From SIG622 sp045600125 (GTDB taxonomy: Bacteria > Bacillota > Clostridia > Oscillospirales > CAG-382): 15,349 nucleotides of DNA. The notes beneath the pieces were generated by a model that searched no databases, was not told where the DNA came from, and saw only the letters and a program-made list of their open reading frames with translations. The stretch spans positions 1 through 15,349 of the forward strand of contig JAZRXH010000121.1 of the NCBI GenBank assembly GCA_045600125.1, written 5' to 3'. Of this stretch, positions 7,378 through 14,375 are shown in pieces (position 1 is the first letter of the stretch; each line of letters opens with the position of its first letter). A program made the position numbers and the translations under genes.

Positions 7378-8628
7378 ATGGCAGTAAAACTCGGCATCGT
7401 GGGCTTCGGAGAATTTTCCGAGAGCTTCCTCGATTTATTTCTCACGCATCCCGACATCGAAAAGGTGGTCGGCTGTGAGCTGGTAAAGGAAAGAAGAGAC
7501 CATATCGCCAAGGACTTCGGCATCAAAATGTACGCTTCCTACGACGAAATGCTGGAATCCGACGAGGAGCTGGACAGCATTGCCATCTTCACCCAGCGTC
7601 ATCAGCACGGTCCCATGATCATCAAGGCTCTCGAGCACGGGAAGAACGTCTTCAGCGCCGTACCGATCGGCATTACCGTGGAGGAGATCAAAGAGATCAT
7701 CGCCCTCGTGGAGAAGACGAGGCTCATCTACATGGCGGCGGAGACCTGCTATTATTTCCCCTGCGCCATCTACTGCCGTGAAAAGTACAAGAGCGGCGAC
7801 TTCGGAAAGTTCGTCTTCGGCGAGGCGCAGTATTATCACGACATCACCGAGATGTTCGATTCCTTCTCCGGCTCCGGCGACCCCTCGTGGAAGCGAGTGG
7901 CGGGCATTCCTCCCATGTACTATCCCACCCACTCCATGACCATGCTCTTCTCGGCGGTGAACGAGTACCCCACGCAGGTTTCCTGCCTCGGCTTCCTGGA
8001 CGACATCGGCGACGAGATCTACGGCGAGGGCAAGAACAACTGGGACAACCCCTTCAGCAACGAGACCGCCATATTCCGTATGTCCGGCGGCGGTGTTGCA
8101 AGGATCAACGAGTTCCGAAGAGTCGGAGCGGGCAAGCCCTCCTCCTTCATCACCGGCATCTACGGCACCAAGGGCTGCTATCAGTGCTCGGGTATGCACC
8201 ATATTTTCCAGCACGGTCCCGTCTTCGGGCAGAGCGCTTCCATGGAGGACGTAAGCTCTCTCATCAACTCGCAGAAATACGAGCAGAACAAGGATAAGCT
8301 GGACATGACGGTGGATCCCATGCTCTATACGTACCACAGAGGCTACTCGAAGGTACATCCTGTTGAACGGCTTCCGGTTGCCCACCGGGATATTCCCGAC
8401 GGCGGTCACTCCGGTTCTCACGCCTTTCTTGTGGACGACTTTGTAAGAGCCGTCATGACCGGCAAGCTCCCGCCCAACAACGCATGGGATGCGGCAAACT
8501 CCATGGTTCCGGGCATCATCGCCCACGAATCCGCTCTGCAGAACGGAAAACCGCTGGACATCCCCTACATGGGCAAAGCACCCGAGGACTGGGAAATGAT
8601 TGACTATAACGACAGGGTATACGAATGA
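7378..8628 (+). CDS. Gfo/Idh/MocA-family oxidoreductase lacking the EKP lysine
   Basis: A 416-residue protein with an N-terminal Rossmann domain: VKLGIVGFGEFSESF (3-17) for the nucleotide, followed by a FTQRHQHGPMIIKALEHGKNV stretch typical of the family. At the position of the conserved E-K-P motif it reads SAVP (93-96), so the lysine that normally assists catalysis and nucleotide binding is missing. A WKR...YYPTHSMTML segment (171-190) replaces the usual DxGxHxxD stretch but keeps a His (H185). It may act on an unusual substrate, keep a tightly bound NAD, or be non-redox. The start is ATG with AGAGAGGATAGG about 9 bases upstream. Its last 4 bases overlap the next gene (ATGA), indicating translational coupling. 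The family is certain, the activity open. Confidence 0.88.
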   Translation: MAVKLGIVGFGEFSESFLDLFLTHPDIEKVVGCELVKERRDHIAKDFGIKMYASYDEMLESDEELDSIAIFTQRHQHGPMIIKALEHGKNVFSAVPIGITVEEIKEIIALVEKTRLIYMAAETCYYFPCAIYCREKYKSGDFGKFVFGEAQYYHDITEMFDSFSGSGDPSWKRVAGIPPMYYPTHSMTMLFSAVNEYPTQVSCLGFLDDIGDEIYGEGKNNWDNPFSNETAIFRMSGGGVARINEFRRVGAGKPSSFITGIYGTKGCYQCSGMHHIFQHGPVFGQSASMEDVSSLINSQKYEQNKDKLDMTVDPMLYTYHRGYSKVHPVERLPVAHRDIPDGGHSGSHAFLVDDFVRAVMTGKLPPNNAWDAANSMVPGIIAHESALQNGKPLDIPYMGKAPEDWEMIDYNDRVYE

Positions 8629-9686
8629 GAAAAGTATGTATTATCGGTGCGGGCATGATCGCTTCCGGCGCTCATATCCCCGCCTATCGGAACCATCCGG
8701 AGGAATACGAGATCCTGGGCGTCTGCGACGTGAACGCCGAGGCGGCAAGGCGCTGTGCCGACAAGAACGGCATCCCGCACTTCTTTACCGACGCACGGGA
8801 GATGCTGGAAAAACTGCGCCCCGATATCGTTTCGGTCTGCGTCCCGAACGTGTTCCACAAGCCTTACGTACTGCTCTGCGCCGAATACGGAGCGCATATC
8901 CTCTGTGAAAAGCCGCTGGCGCTGTGCCGAGCCGATGCGGAGGAGATGTTCGGGGCGGCAAAGCGGGCGGGAGTCCTTCTCGTCGCCTGCCAGAGCATGC
9001 GCTTCACCGACGACCGGCTCTGCGCCAAGAAGCTGATCGACGACGGAGCGCTGGGAGATATCTACTATTCCGAATTTTCACGGATCCGCCGGAGGGGCAC
9101 CCCCATGTGGGGAGCGTTCCTCAAGAAGGAACTGAACGGCGGCGGAGCCTTCGTGGATATCGGCGTCCATATGCTGGACGCCGTGGTGTGGCTGACGGGA
9201 AATAAGAAGCCGCTCTCGGTGGTGGGAAGCATGGGAAAGTACCTTGCCTCGGATACGCTGGAGTCGAGTCTTACCGACAGCGGAGCCCTTACGGGAAAGC
9301 TTTACGGCAGCGCCGCCTCCGACCGGGAAAAGATGGACGTGGAGGACTTCGCCTCGGGCAGCATCCTCTTCGAGGGCGGAATGCGCTGTAACTTCAAGAC
9401 GGCGTGGAGCGCCAACCTCCCCGACGAGACCTCCGTCACGCTCTGCGGCGACAAGGCGGGACTTTCTCTTCCCGCGCTCCGGGTGTACGGTGGCTTTGCA
9501 GGTCTTAAAGCGGATATCCTCCCGCAGTGCGGCATCACGAATCCCTATCGTGACCACCCCTTCTTCGGTCATCTGCGCCTCGTGGATCACCTGACGGGTG
9601 TCCTTCACGGCGAGTGTGAGCTGATGATCAGACCGGAGGAGACTGTCAACGTGTCCGACATCATCGGCAAGTTCTACGCAATGTAA
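8625..9686 (+). CDS. Gfo/Idh/MocA-family NAD(P)-dependent oxidoreductase
   Basis: A 353-residue protein with a canonical family layout. The Rossmann motif is CIIGAGMIASGAHIPAY (5-21), the conserved E-K-P is present at 95-97 (LCEKPLAL), and GGGAFVDIGVHMLD (172-185) supplies the catalytic Asp/His pair (D178, H182, D185). It probably oxidises a hydroxyl of a sugar, sugar acid or cyclitol with NAD(P). Together with the isomerase and the EKP-less paralogue it suggests a short oxidise-isomerise-reduce route. It starts within the end of the preceding gene and is certainly co-transcribed. Element B begins 3 bases after its stop. The specific substrate cannot be assigned. Confidence 0.92.
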   Translation: MRKVCIIGAGMIASGAHIPAYRNHPEEYEILGVCDVNAEAARRCADKNGIPHFFTDAREMLEKLRPDIVSVCVPNVFHKPYVLLCAEYGAHILCEKPLALCRADAEEMFGAAKRAGVLLVACQSMRFTDDRLCAKKLIDDGALGDIYYSEFSRIRRRGTPMWGAFLKKELNGGGAFVDIGVHMLDAVVWLTGNKKPLSVVGSMGKYLASDTLESSLTDSGALTGKLYGSAASDREKMDVEDFASGSILFEGGMRCNFKTAWSANLPDETSVTLCGDKAGLSLPALRVYGGFAGLKADILPQCGITNPYRDHPFFGHLRLVDHLTGVLHGECELMIRPEETVNVSDIIGKFYAM

Positions 9687-9689
9687 TGC

Positions 9690-9935
9690 AAGGGGCTCCT
9701 CGCCCCCTGCACCCCACGGCTTTTGTGGGGCTACTCGCCCCACACCCTCGCCCGCCTTACGATAGCGTGGGGCTACTCGCCCCACACCCTCGCCCGCCTT
9801 TTGAAAAAGGCGGGGGCGAAAACTTTGAATAGTGAAAGTCCTATCGGACTTTCACGGGGAATTTTCGGAATAAACGATTATTATTTACTGTCCGCTGAGG
9901 TCAAACGCCGACCTCAGCGGAGATTTGTTTTTGGG
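9690..9935 (+). repeat. Structured 3'-UTR repeat, element B (complete copy)
   Basis: It starts 3 bases after the oxidoreductase stop and corresponds module by module to element A. Modules in order: hairpins GGGGC-TCCTC-GCCCC (9692-9706), TGTGGGGC-TACTC-GCCCCACA (9724-9744) and GTGGGGC-TACTC-GCCCCAC (9767-9785); CCGCCTTTT/AAAAGGCGG (9794-9802/9805-9813); linker GAAAACTTTGAATAGT; hairpin GTGAAAGTCC/GGACTTTCAC (9832-9841/9846-9855); AT-rich linker; and an 11-bp terminal hairpin with loop AAACGCC (9892-9902/9910-9920), followed by a T-rich tail to about 9932. The last hairpin plus tail resembles an intrinsic terminator. The element likely closes the sugar operon transcript. Confidence 0.85.
9725..9800 (+). 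repeat. Two identical 34-bp tandem units inside element B
   Basis: Bases 9725-9758 and 9767-9800 are identical over 34 positions and each contains one TACTC-loop hairpin and the CCCTCGCCCGCCTT tail. Eight bases separate them. Element A has no identical pair, so unit number and sequence vary between copies. Confidence 0.85.
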
Positions 9936-9969
9936 GAGAAAGGCGCATTTGATAAGTTATGTAAAAAAT

Positions 9970-10010
9970 AATTACCGATGGAGTCAAAAACGAGTTCATC
10001 GGTAATTTTT
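9970..10010 (+). terminator. Bidirectional terminator-like hairpin
   Basis: AATTACCGATG (9970-9980) pairs perfectly with CATCGGTAATT (9997-10007), with five T at 10006-10010 on the plus strand and a T-rich run on the other strand (9962-9969 complement). The 16-base loop is large for a terminator. Confidence 0.55.
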
Positions 10011-10044
10011 GAGCGTACCGCGTACTAGAAATTTCCTATGTGAG

Positions 10045-10068
10045 AAAGGTTTCAATGAAATCTTTTTT
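10045..10068 (+). terminator. Terminator-like hairpin with six T
   Basis: AAAGGTTTC and GAAATCTTT form a 9-bp stem (one G-T pair) with a 3-base loop, followed by a run of six T (10063-10068, partly in the stem). It is a backup stop for transcripts passing element B. Confidence 0.5.
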
Positions 10069-10110
10069 ACGACGCTCTGCGATATGAGTGCATTGCCTTA
10101 CGGGAAAAGG

Positions 10111-10198
10111 CGGCACGGAACATCCGTGCCGAAAGAGGCAGAGTATTTTTAGCTCGACGGATAAATTATGCCCACCGCACGCTGAAAGTGCGGTGGGC
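10111..10198. other. Two strong hairpins between convergent units
   Basis: CGGCACGG/CCGTGCCG (10111-10118/10124-10131, 5-base loop) and GCCCACCGCAC/GTGCGGTGGGC (10170-10180/10188-10198, 7-base loop) are perfect stems of 8 and 11 bp. Neither is followed by a T-run on either strand. They lie downstream of the TM2 gene and may block read-through or protect its 3' end. Confidence 0.5.
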
Positions 10199-10225
10199 TG
10201 ACGCATCGACGTACCGATAAGGGGG

Positions 10226-10251
10226 CGTATTTTGTCACATGACAAAATACG
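10226..10251. promoter_or_regulatory. Perfect 12-bp inverted repeat containing the TM2 stop codon
   Basis: CGTATTTTGTCA and TGACAAAATACG are exact complements separated by two bases. The TGA stop of the TM2 gene lies within it. It could be a binding site or an RNA hairpin at the end of the coding region. Confidence 0.5.
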
Positions 10252-10603
10252 GATTCGGCTTGAAAAGCAGAATGATGGTATCTATAAGCCATCCTATGCC
10301 AAAGAGACCTGCAGTTAATAGGTAGAGGATCCCTCCGCCCACTCTTCCTTCGTAAAATTTGTGCGCCCCTAAATAGCCGAGGAAAAGGCAGAGGAAGAAA
10401 GCCGTCCACTTGTTTTTCGGCCTTCCGTAATACATGGCTCCGTTTTGATTGACATTGCTGTTGGCATTGTTGATGATAATGTTGGGTTGTTCCCTTGTCG
10501 GCTGTGATTGAAATTCCTGCACCTGACAGCCGCAGGATGGGCAAATTACAGCTCCTGCAGCAATTTTTGCACCGCAGTGCTGACAAAACTTTTCGTTTTC
10601 CAT
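10235..10603 (-). CDS. Zinc-ribbon and TM2-domain small membrane protein
   Basis: A 122-residue protein when started at 10603, where GGAGAAAGTC places a strong ribosome site before ATG. A longer in-frame start at 10681 lies upstream of the promoter -10 box and is rejected. C7, C10, C21 and C24 form a small zinc ribbon (FCQHCG ... ICPSCG). Residues 30-58 are Asn/Gln-rich and probably flexible. The TM2 domain (62-113) has two membrane helices joined around FLGYLGAHKFYEGRVGGG and ends in GWLIDTIILL. TM2 proteins are widespread and mostly of unknown function. It is divergent from a Cro/C1-type regulator whose sites probably cover this gene's promoter. The domain call is firm. Confidence 0.9.
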   Translation of the reverse strand: MENEKFCQHCGAKIAAGAVICPSCGCQVQEFQSQPTREQPNIIINNANSNVNQNGAMYYGRPKNKWTAFFLCLFLGYLGAHKFYEGRVGGGILYLLTAGLFGIGWLIDTIILLFKPNPYFVM

Positions 10604-10659
10604 GACTTTCTCCTTCCGAAAATGTACAGAATTTTGCAAAAGCAGAATTCCTTGCGTTA

Positions 10660-10688
10660 AGTATAACACATATGTATTCAAATGTCAA
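10660..10688 (-). promoter_or_regulatory. Promoter of the TM2 gene
   Basis: On the minus strand TTGACA (10683-10688), a 17-base spacer, then TATACT (10660-10665). Only one base departs from the consensus. It gives a leader of about 50 bases. Confidence 0.8.
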
Positions 10689-10695
10689 CATATGT
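10668..10695. promoter_or_regulatory. Pair of ACATATGT operator-like palindromes
   Basis: Identical 8-bp palindromes at 10668-10675 (in the spacer of the TM2 promoter) and 10688-10695 (touching its -35 box), with centres 20 bp apart, about two helical turns. A related CAATATGTCA lies at 10711-10720 near the regulator's likely promoter. They are probable binding sites of the adjacent Cro/C1-type regulator. Confidence 0.55.
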
Positions 10696-10755
10696 AGTCA
10701 ATATTTTTTTCAATATGTCATAAAATAGTTAAAAAAGTGACATGCGGAGGAAAAT

Positions 10756-10980
10756 ATGCTTGATTCTGTTGTTGTCGGGAAAGTGCTTTCCCGTTTTCGG
10801 GAAGAAAAAGGCGTTTCGCAGGAGGTATTGAGCGGACTTGCCGGTATCGGTCGAACTCACCTCAGTGCCATAGAGTGCGGCACAAGACGTCCTACGCTTG
10901 ATACATTTTTCAAAATATGTGAAGCACTTGAAATTCGACCGAGTGTGGTCATCAAAAAAATAGAGGACGAGCTGTACTGA
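10756..10980 (+). CDS. Small Cro/C1-type (XRE) helix-turn-helix regulator
   Basis: A 74-residue single-domain DNA-binding protein. Residues about 8-62 give the five-helix fold, with the recognition region SQEVLSGLAGIGRTHLSAIECGTRRPTLDTFFKI. It has no extra domain, so it probably acts as a dimer, like phage-type repressors. GGAGG sits 5 bases before ATG. It is divergent from the TM2 gene with 152 bases between the starts. The paired palindromes there point to control of the TM2 gene and perhaps of itself. No toxin gene is adjacent, so a toxin-antitoxin role is not supported. Confidence 0.9.
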   Translation: MLDSVVVGKVLSRFREEKGVSQEVLSGLAGIGRTHLSAIECGTRRPTLDTFFKICEALEIRPSVVIKKIEDELY

Positions 10981-11006
10981 TTTTCAGCGCCGTTATTTCT
11001 TAACGG

Positions 11007-11041
11007 AAAAAGAATCTCCGTGACGTTATTTGCCACGGAGA
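11007..11041 (-). terminator. Intrinsic terminator of the lipoprotein gene
   Basis: Read on the minus strand, TCTCCGTG pairs with CACGGAGA (11034-11041/11015-11022) across an 11-base loop and is followed by TTCTTTTT. It lies 48 bases after the lipoprotein stop. A shorter CCGTTA/TAACGG stem (10990-11006) follows. Confidence 0.75.
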
Positions 11042-11089
11042 AAAGACTTATTCCTTTCATTGTGAGAAGTTTCCTTTGATACCTCCCCG

Positions 11090-11896
11090 CTATCTGTTTA
11101 CGACACTCGCAAACCGGTATCCCCCGTCCGAGTACACGAACGGGATGTCGGTCGTCACCGTCCCCGTGTCGAAGACCGTGACGATGCGGAGAAAGTCCGA
11201 GCCTTCGCCGGAATACGCCTCGAAGCTCCTCGATATCACCTTGGCGCTCGAACCGTAGCCGGAGGGCGCACAGTAGAGCTTCCCGTCCTTCTCAAGATAG
11301 GTGCCCTCGGTGGCAATGCCGTCCACGAAGTCGTCGGTGAAACAGCGGCGGTAAAGGTCGAGGAGATCCTCCACCGAGTTCACCTCGCCGTAGATCATCC
11401 GACAGTATTCGTTCTCGTATCCGTCCTCTCCCACGACGCTGAGCGTGTCCATGTTGTCCAGCTCGAAATTCTGCCGCAGAATATCGTAGTAGAAGCCCTC
11501 CGCCTCGGTGTACGCCTTGGCGATGCGGTCGGTTTCGGCGGCGGGAAGGGGAGAAGAGACGCCCGCCTTTCCGGTGTCGGTGCTGTCCTTATCCTTTTCT
11601 TCTTTTTCATTTTCGTCATCCGGATCGTTTTCGTCGTCGCCCTTTTCCTCACCGTTCCCGAGAACGTCAAGAGGCTGCGGCTCCTTTTCGGGATTCTGCA
11701 CGTCGGCACCCTGCTCCCCGTATTTCTCGGTGGACAGCGCCGTGCCGTTTTCATCGAAAAGCCCTTCGAGGGTCGCCGCATTGTCGTCCTTCGGCTTGCA
11801 GGAGGGAAGAAGACAGACAAGCGCAAGGAGCAGAGCGAGAAGCACCGAAAGGATCTTCCTGCGTCCGATCCGCTTTCCGGTTTTCGTATTTTTCAT
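11090..11896 (-). CDS. Secreted lipoprotein of unknown function
   Basis: A 268-residue lipoprotein from the ATG at 11896, which has AAAGGA at 8-base spacing; an ATG three codons earlier touches that site and is unlikely. Residues 1-13 are strongly basic, 14-31 hydrophobic, and the lipobox LLPSC places the lipidated Cys at 33. Residues 35-125 are a long acidic linker rich in Asp, Glu and Lys. The folded part (about 126-268) contains AEGFYYDIL, VEDLLDLYRRCFTDDF, and alternating strands ending in VTTDIPFVYSDGGYRFASV. The spacing of these blocks resembles the IseA (YoeB) DL-endopeptidase-inhibitor type of domain, but this is only a weak impression. It has its own promoter (12024-12052) and terminator, so it forms a single-gene unit, divergent from uvrB. 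Confidence 0.82.
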   Translation of the reverse strand: MKNTKTGKRIGRRKILSVLLALLLALVCLLPSCKPKDDNAATLEGLFDENGTALSTEKYGEQGADVQNPEKEPQPLDVLGNGEEKGDDENDPDDENEKEEKDKDSTDTGKAGVSSPLPAAETDRIAKAYTEAEGFYYDILRQNFELDNMDTLSVVGEDGYENEYCRMIYGEVNSVEDLLDLYRRCFTDDFVDGIATEGTYLEKDGKLYCAPSGYGSSAKVISRSFEAYSGEGSDFLRIVTVFDTGTVTTDIPFVYSDGGYRFASVVNR

Positions 11897-12023
11897 ATCG
11901 GCCATCCTTTCTTTATCTCTTTTATTTCTTTTTTGTCTGCGCCGGGCTTGTTCCGACGCTTTTTTGCGTCTTTACGGAAAAAGAGATTTCTGCGGCTTTG
12001 CCCGCCACGTTTTCCGTGCGTAT

Positions 12024-12052
12024 AGCATAGCACATTTTTTTCTCTTTGTCAA
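12024..12052 (-). promoter_or_regulatory. Promoter of the lipoprotein gene
   Basis: On the minus strand TTGACA (12047-12052), 17-base spacer, TATGCT (12024-12029). The leader of about 120 bases contains a short GACGC/GCGTC hairpin (11955-11970). Confidence 0.75.
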
Positions 12053-12106
12053 TCACGGAAAAAAAGCGGGTATCATTATCAAAAAACGGTATGGCTCCCC
12101 ATACGG

Positions 12107-12135
12107 TTGACTATTGACAAAGATTGTGGTATACT
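12107..12135 (+). promoter_or_regulatory. Promoter of uvrB
   Basis: TTGACT (12107-12112), 17-base spacer, TATACT (12130-12135); a second TTGACA at 12114 is too close to the -10 box. A GTATGG/CCATAC hairpin (12089-12104) sits directly upstream. No GAAC-N4-GTTC LexA-type box was seen, although uvrB is a common SOS gene. Confidence 0.75.
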
Positions 12136-12205
12136 GTGCTTCGGGAAAGGGAAAACTTCCCCTGCAAAGAAAAAAGCGAACGGAAAAAAGGAGGGATCGG
12201 AGAAG

Positions 12206-14188
12206 ATGGATCTGTCAAAGAAATTCAAGCTCGTATCGGACTATAAGCCCATGGGCGATCAGCCCGAAGCGATAAGCACCCTCGTTTCCGGTATCGAGAG
12301 AGGGGACAGAGAGCAGCTTCTTCTGGGCGTTACCGGAAGCGGCAAGACCTTCACCATGGCGAACATCATCGCCAAAGTGAATAAGCCCACTCTCGTTCTC
12401 GCTCACAATAAGACCCTTGCGGCGCAGCTCTGCTCGGAGTTCCGGGAGTTCTTCCCGGAAAACGCCGTGGAGTACTTCGTGTCGTATTACGATTACTATC
12501 AGCCGGAGGCTTATATCCCCGGCAAGGACACCTATATCGAAAAGGACTCCGCCATAAACGACGAGATCGACAAGCTCCGCCATTCGGCGACCAGCGCCCT
12601 TTTTGAAAGGCGGGACGTGATCATTGTTGCCAGTGTTTCCTGCATCTATACTCTCGGCGACCCGCAGGAATATTCGTCGATGGTCATTCCCGTGCGTCCG
12701 GGAATGGAGATCAGCCGGGACGTGCTTCTCTCGAAACTGGTTGCCAACCAGTATGCCCGGAACGACATGAGCTTCGAGCGGAACAAGTTCCGTGTCCGGG
12801 GGGATACCGTAGAGGTCTTTCCCTCCAACTCCAGCACCACCGCCCTGCGCATCGAGTTTTTCGGGGATGAGATCGACACCGTTTCCGAGGTGAATCCCAC
12901 CACCGGAAGCGTTACGAAGCACCTGACCTACGCCGCCATCTATCCCGCAAGCCACTATGTTACGAGCGATGAAACACGGGAAAGAGCCCTTCGGGAGATC
13001 TATTCCGAAATGGAGGAGCGGGTGGCGTTTTTCAAAGCAAATAATAAATACATCGAGGCACAGCGGATCGAGGAAAGAACGAAATATGACCTTGAGATGC
13101 TGAACGAGATCGGCTACTGCTCCGGCGTGGAGAACTATTCGAGAGTCCTCTCGGGCAGAGCGCCGGGAAGCACCCCGTACACCCTCATGGACTTTTTCCC
13201 GAAGGACTTCCTGATGTTCGTGGACGAGTCCCACGTGACCCTCCCGCAGGTACACGCCATGAGCGGCGGCGACCGGGCGAGAAAGACGAATCTTGTGGAC
13301 TACGGCTTCCGTCTTCCCTCGGCGTTCGACAACCGTCCGCTTCGCTTTGAGGAATTCGAGAGCAAAATAAACCAGATCATCTACGTCAGCGCCACCCCCG
13401 CCGAGTACGAGAGAAGCAGAGCGACGCAGGTCGCCGAGCAGATCATCCGTCCCACGGGTCTTGTAGACCCGGAGGTGGAGGTGCGTCCCGTGGAGGGGCA
13501 GATCGACGACCTTCTCGGGGAGATCGCTCTGCGGGTGGAGAAAAAGGAAAGAGTCCTCGTCACTACCCTTACCCGCACCATGGCGGAGAACCTGACGGAA
13601 TATCTGGAGGGACGGGGCGTGAAGTGCCGCTATATGCACTTTGCCGTGGATACCATCGAGCGAATGGAGATTATACGGGATCTGCGTCTCGGTGTGTTCG
13701 ACGTTCTCATCGGCATCAATCTTTTAAGAGAAGGACTTGACCTTCCCGAGGTATCTCTTGTGGCGGTGCTGGATGCGGATAAGGAGGGCTTCCTTCGGAG
13801 CGAGACCTCGCTCATCCAGACCATCGGCAGAGCCGCCCGCAACGCCGAGGGCAAGGTCATCATGTACGCCGACACCGTCACAGACTCCATGCGGCGCGCC
13901 ATAAACGAGACCGAGCGCCGAAGGGCGAAGCAGCTGAGATTCAACGAAGAAAACGGCATCGTCCCGAAGACCATCACCAAGGAAGTCCGGGACATCATCG
14001 AGATTGCCGCAAAGCCGGGGCAGGGCAGGGGAAAGAACAAGAAGCTCCCCGTAAAGCTCTCGAAGAAGGAGAAGGAAGCGCAGATCGCCGCTCTCAAGAC
14101 CGAGATGCTGGAGGCTTCCCGCCGCCTCGAATTCGAGCGGGCGGCTATCCTGCGGGACAGAATTATTCAGATCGAGAATATGAAATAA
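12206..14188 (+). CDS. uvrB: Excinuclease ABC subunit UvrB
   Basis: A 660-residue protein, the normal length. UvrB is the damage-verifying helicase of nucleotide excision repair; it receives DNA from UvrA and recruits UvrC. Walker A is GVTGSGKT (41-48). The damage-probing beta-hairpin is YYDYYQPEAYIP (94-105), and helicase motif II is the DESHVTLPQ stretch. The C-terminal UVR domain (about 625-660), KTEMLEASRRLEFERAAILRD, binds UvrC. The chosen ATG at 12206 has GGAGG 11 bases upstream (and a nearer GGAG). A longer in-frame start at 12107 lies inside the promoter and is rejected. uvrA commonly follows uvrB, but here a gene-free region follows. All expected motifs look intact. Confidence 0.98.
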   Translation: MDLSKKFKLVSDYKPMGDQPEAISTLVSGIERGDREQLLLGVTGSGKTFTMANIIAKVNKPTLVLAHNKTLAAQLCSEFREFFPENAVEYFVSYYDYYQPEAYIPGKDTYIEKDSAINDEIDKLRHSATSALFERRDVIIVASVSCIYTLGDPQEYSSMVIPVRPGMEISRDVLLSKLVANQYARNDMSFERNKFRVRGDTVEVFPSNSSTTALRIEFFGDEIDTVSEVNPTTGSVTKHLTYAAIYPASHYVTSDETRERALREIYSEMEERVAFFKANNKYIEAQRIEERTKYDLEMLNEIGYCSGVENYSRVLSGRAPGSTPYTLMDFFPKDFLMFVDESHVTLPQVHAMSGGDRARKTNLVDYGFRLPSAFDNRPLRFEEFESKINQIIYVSATPAEYERSRATQVAEQIIRPTGLVDPEVEVRPVEGQIDDLLGEIALRVEKKERVLVTTLTRTMAENLTEYLEGRGVKCRYMHFAVDTIERMEIIRDLRLGVFDVLIGINLLREGLDLPEVSLVAVLDADKEGFLRSETSLIQTIGRAARNAEGKVIMYADTVTDSMRRAINETERRRAKQLRFNEENGIVPKTITKEVRDIIEIAAKPGQGRGKNKKLPVKLSKKEKEAQIAALKTEMLEASRRLEFERAAILRDRIIQIENMK

Positions 14189-14194
14189 AAGCGG

Positions 14195-14224
14195 GGAGTC
14201 CCTGCGGGCAGGGGGATCCTTTTC
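14195..14224 (+). terminator. Terminator-like hairpin after uvrB
   Basis: CCCTGC/GCAGGG (14200-14205/14208-14213), extended by GGA/TCC, is followed by TTTT at 14220. It lies just after the uvrB stop. On the minus strand the same stem is followed by CTTTTATTT, so it could also end a transcript arriving from the right. Confidence 0.6.
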
Positions 14225-14276
14225 GGCGCACTTAACAAGTGCGGCAAGCGTCGTGCTTTTCTCGGGAACGGGAACG

Positions 14277-14375
14277 TATTGTTTTCGGCTCACGCCGTAG
14301 GTGCAGCGATTGGATGCCTTTCTCAAGTACGTTGCGCCGTATTATTTCCGGCGCACACCGTGGGTGTAGCAATTG
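14277..14375. repeat. Imperfect 36-nt direct repeat downstream of uvrB
   Basis: Bases 14277-14312 and 14340-14375 match at 29 of 36 positions (both begin TATT and end ATTG). A partial third copy with GGTGGGTGTAGGTTG lies near 14818-14832. This suggests local duplication of a structural module. Confidence 0.6.

Noticed and set aside
7435..8526. Long minus-strand open frame under the first oxidoreductase
   Set aside because: It mirrors the codon bias of the real gene, with no ribosome site or domain.
1..9935. Elements A and B as inverted ends of a transposon or genomic island
   Set aside because: Their orientation is explained by each following its own upstream gene; there is no transposase or integrase, and the enclosed genes look like ordinary chromosomal genes.
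9723..9971. 82-codon frame across element B
   Set aside because: It translates tandem hairpin repeats and has no ribosome site.
12061..12205. LexA box before uvrB
   Set aside because: No GAAC-N4-GTTC-type site is present near the promoter.
12215..13639. 474-codon minus-strand frame within uvrB
   Set aside because: It is a shadow of uvrB, which carries all its family motifs.
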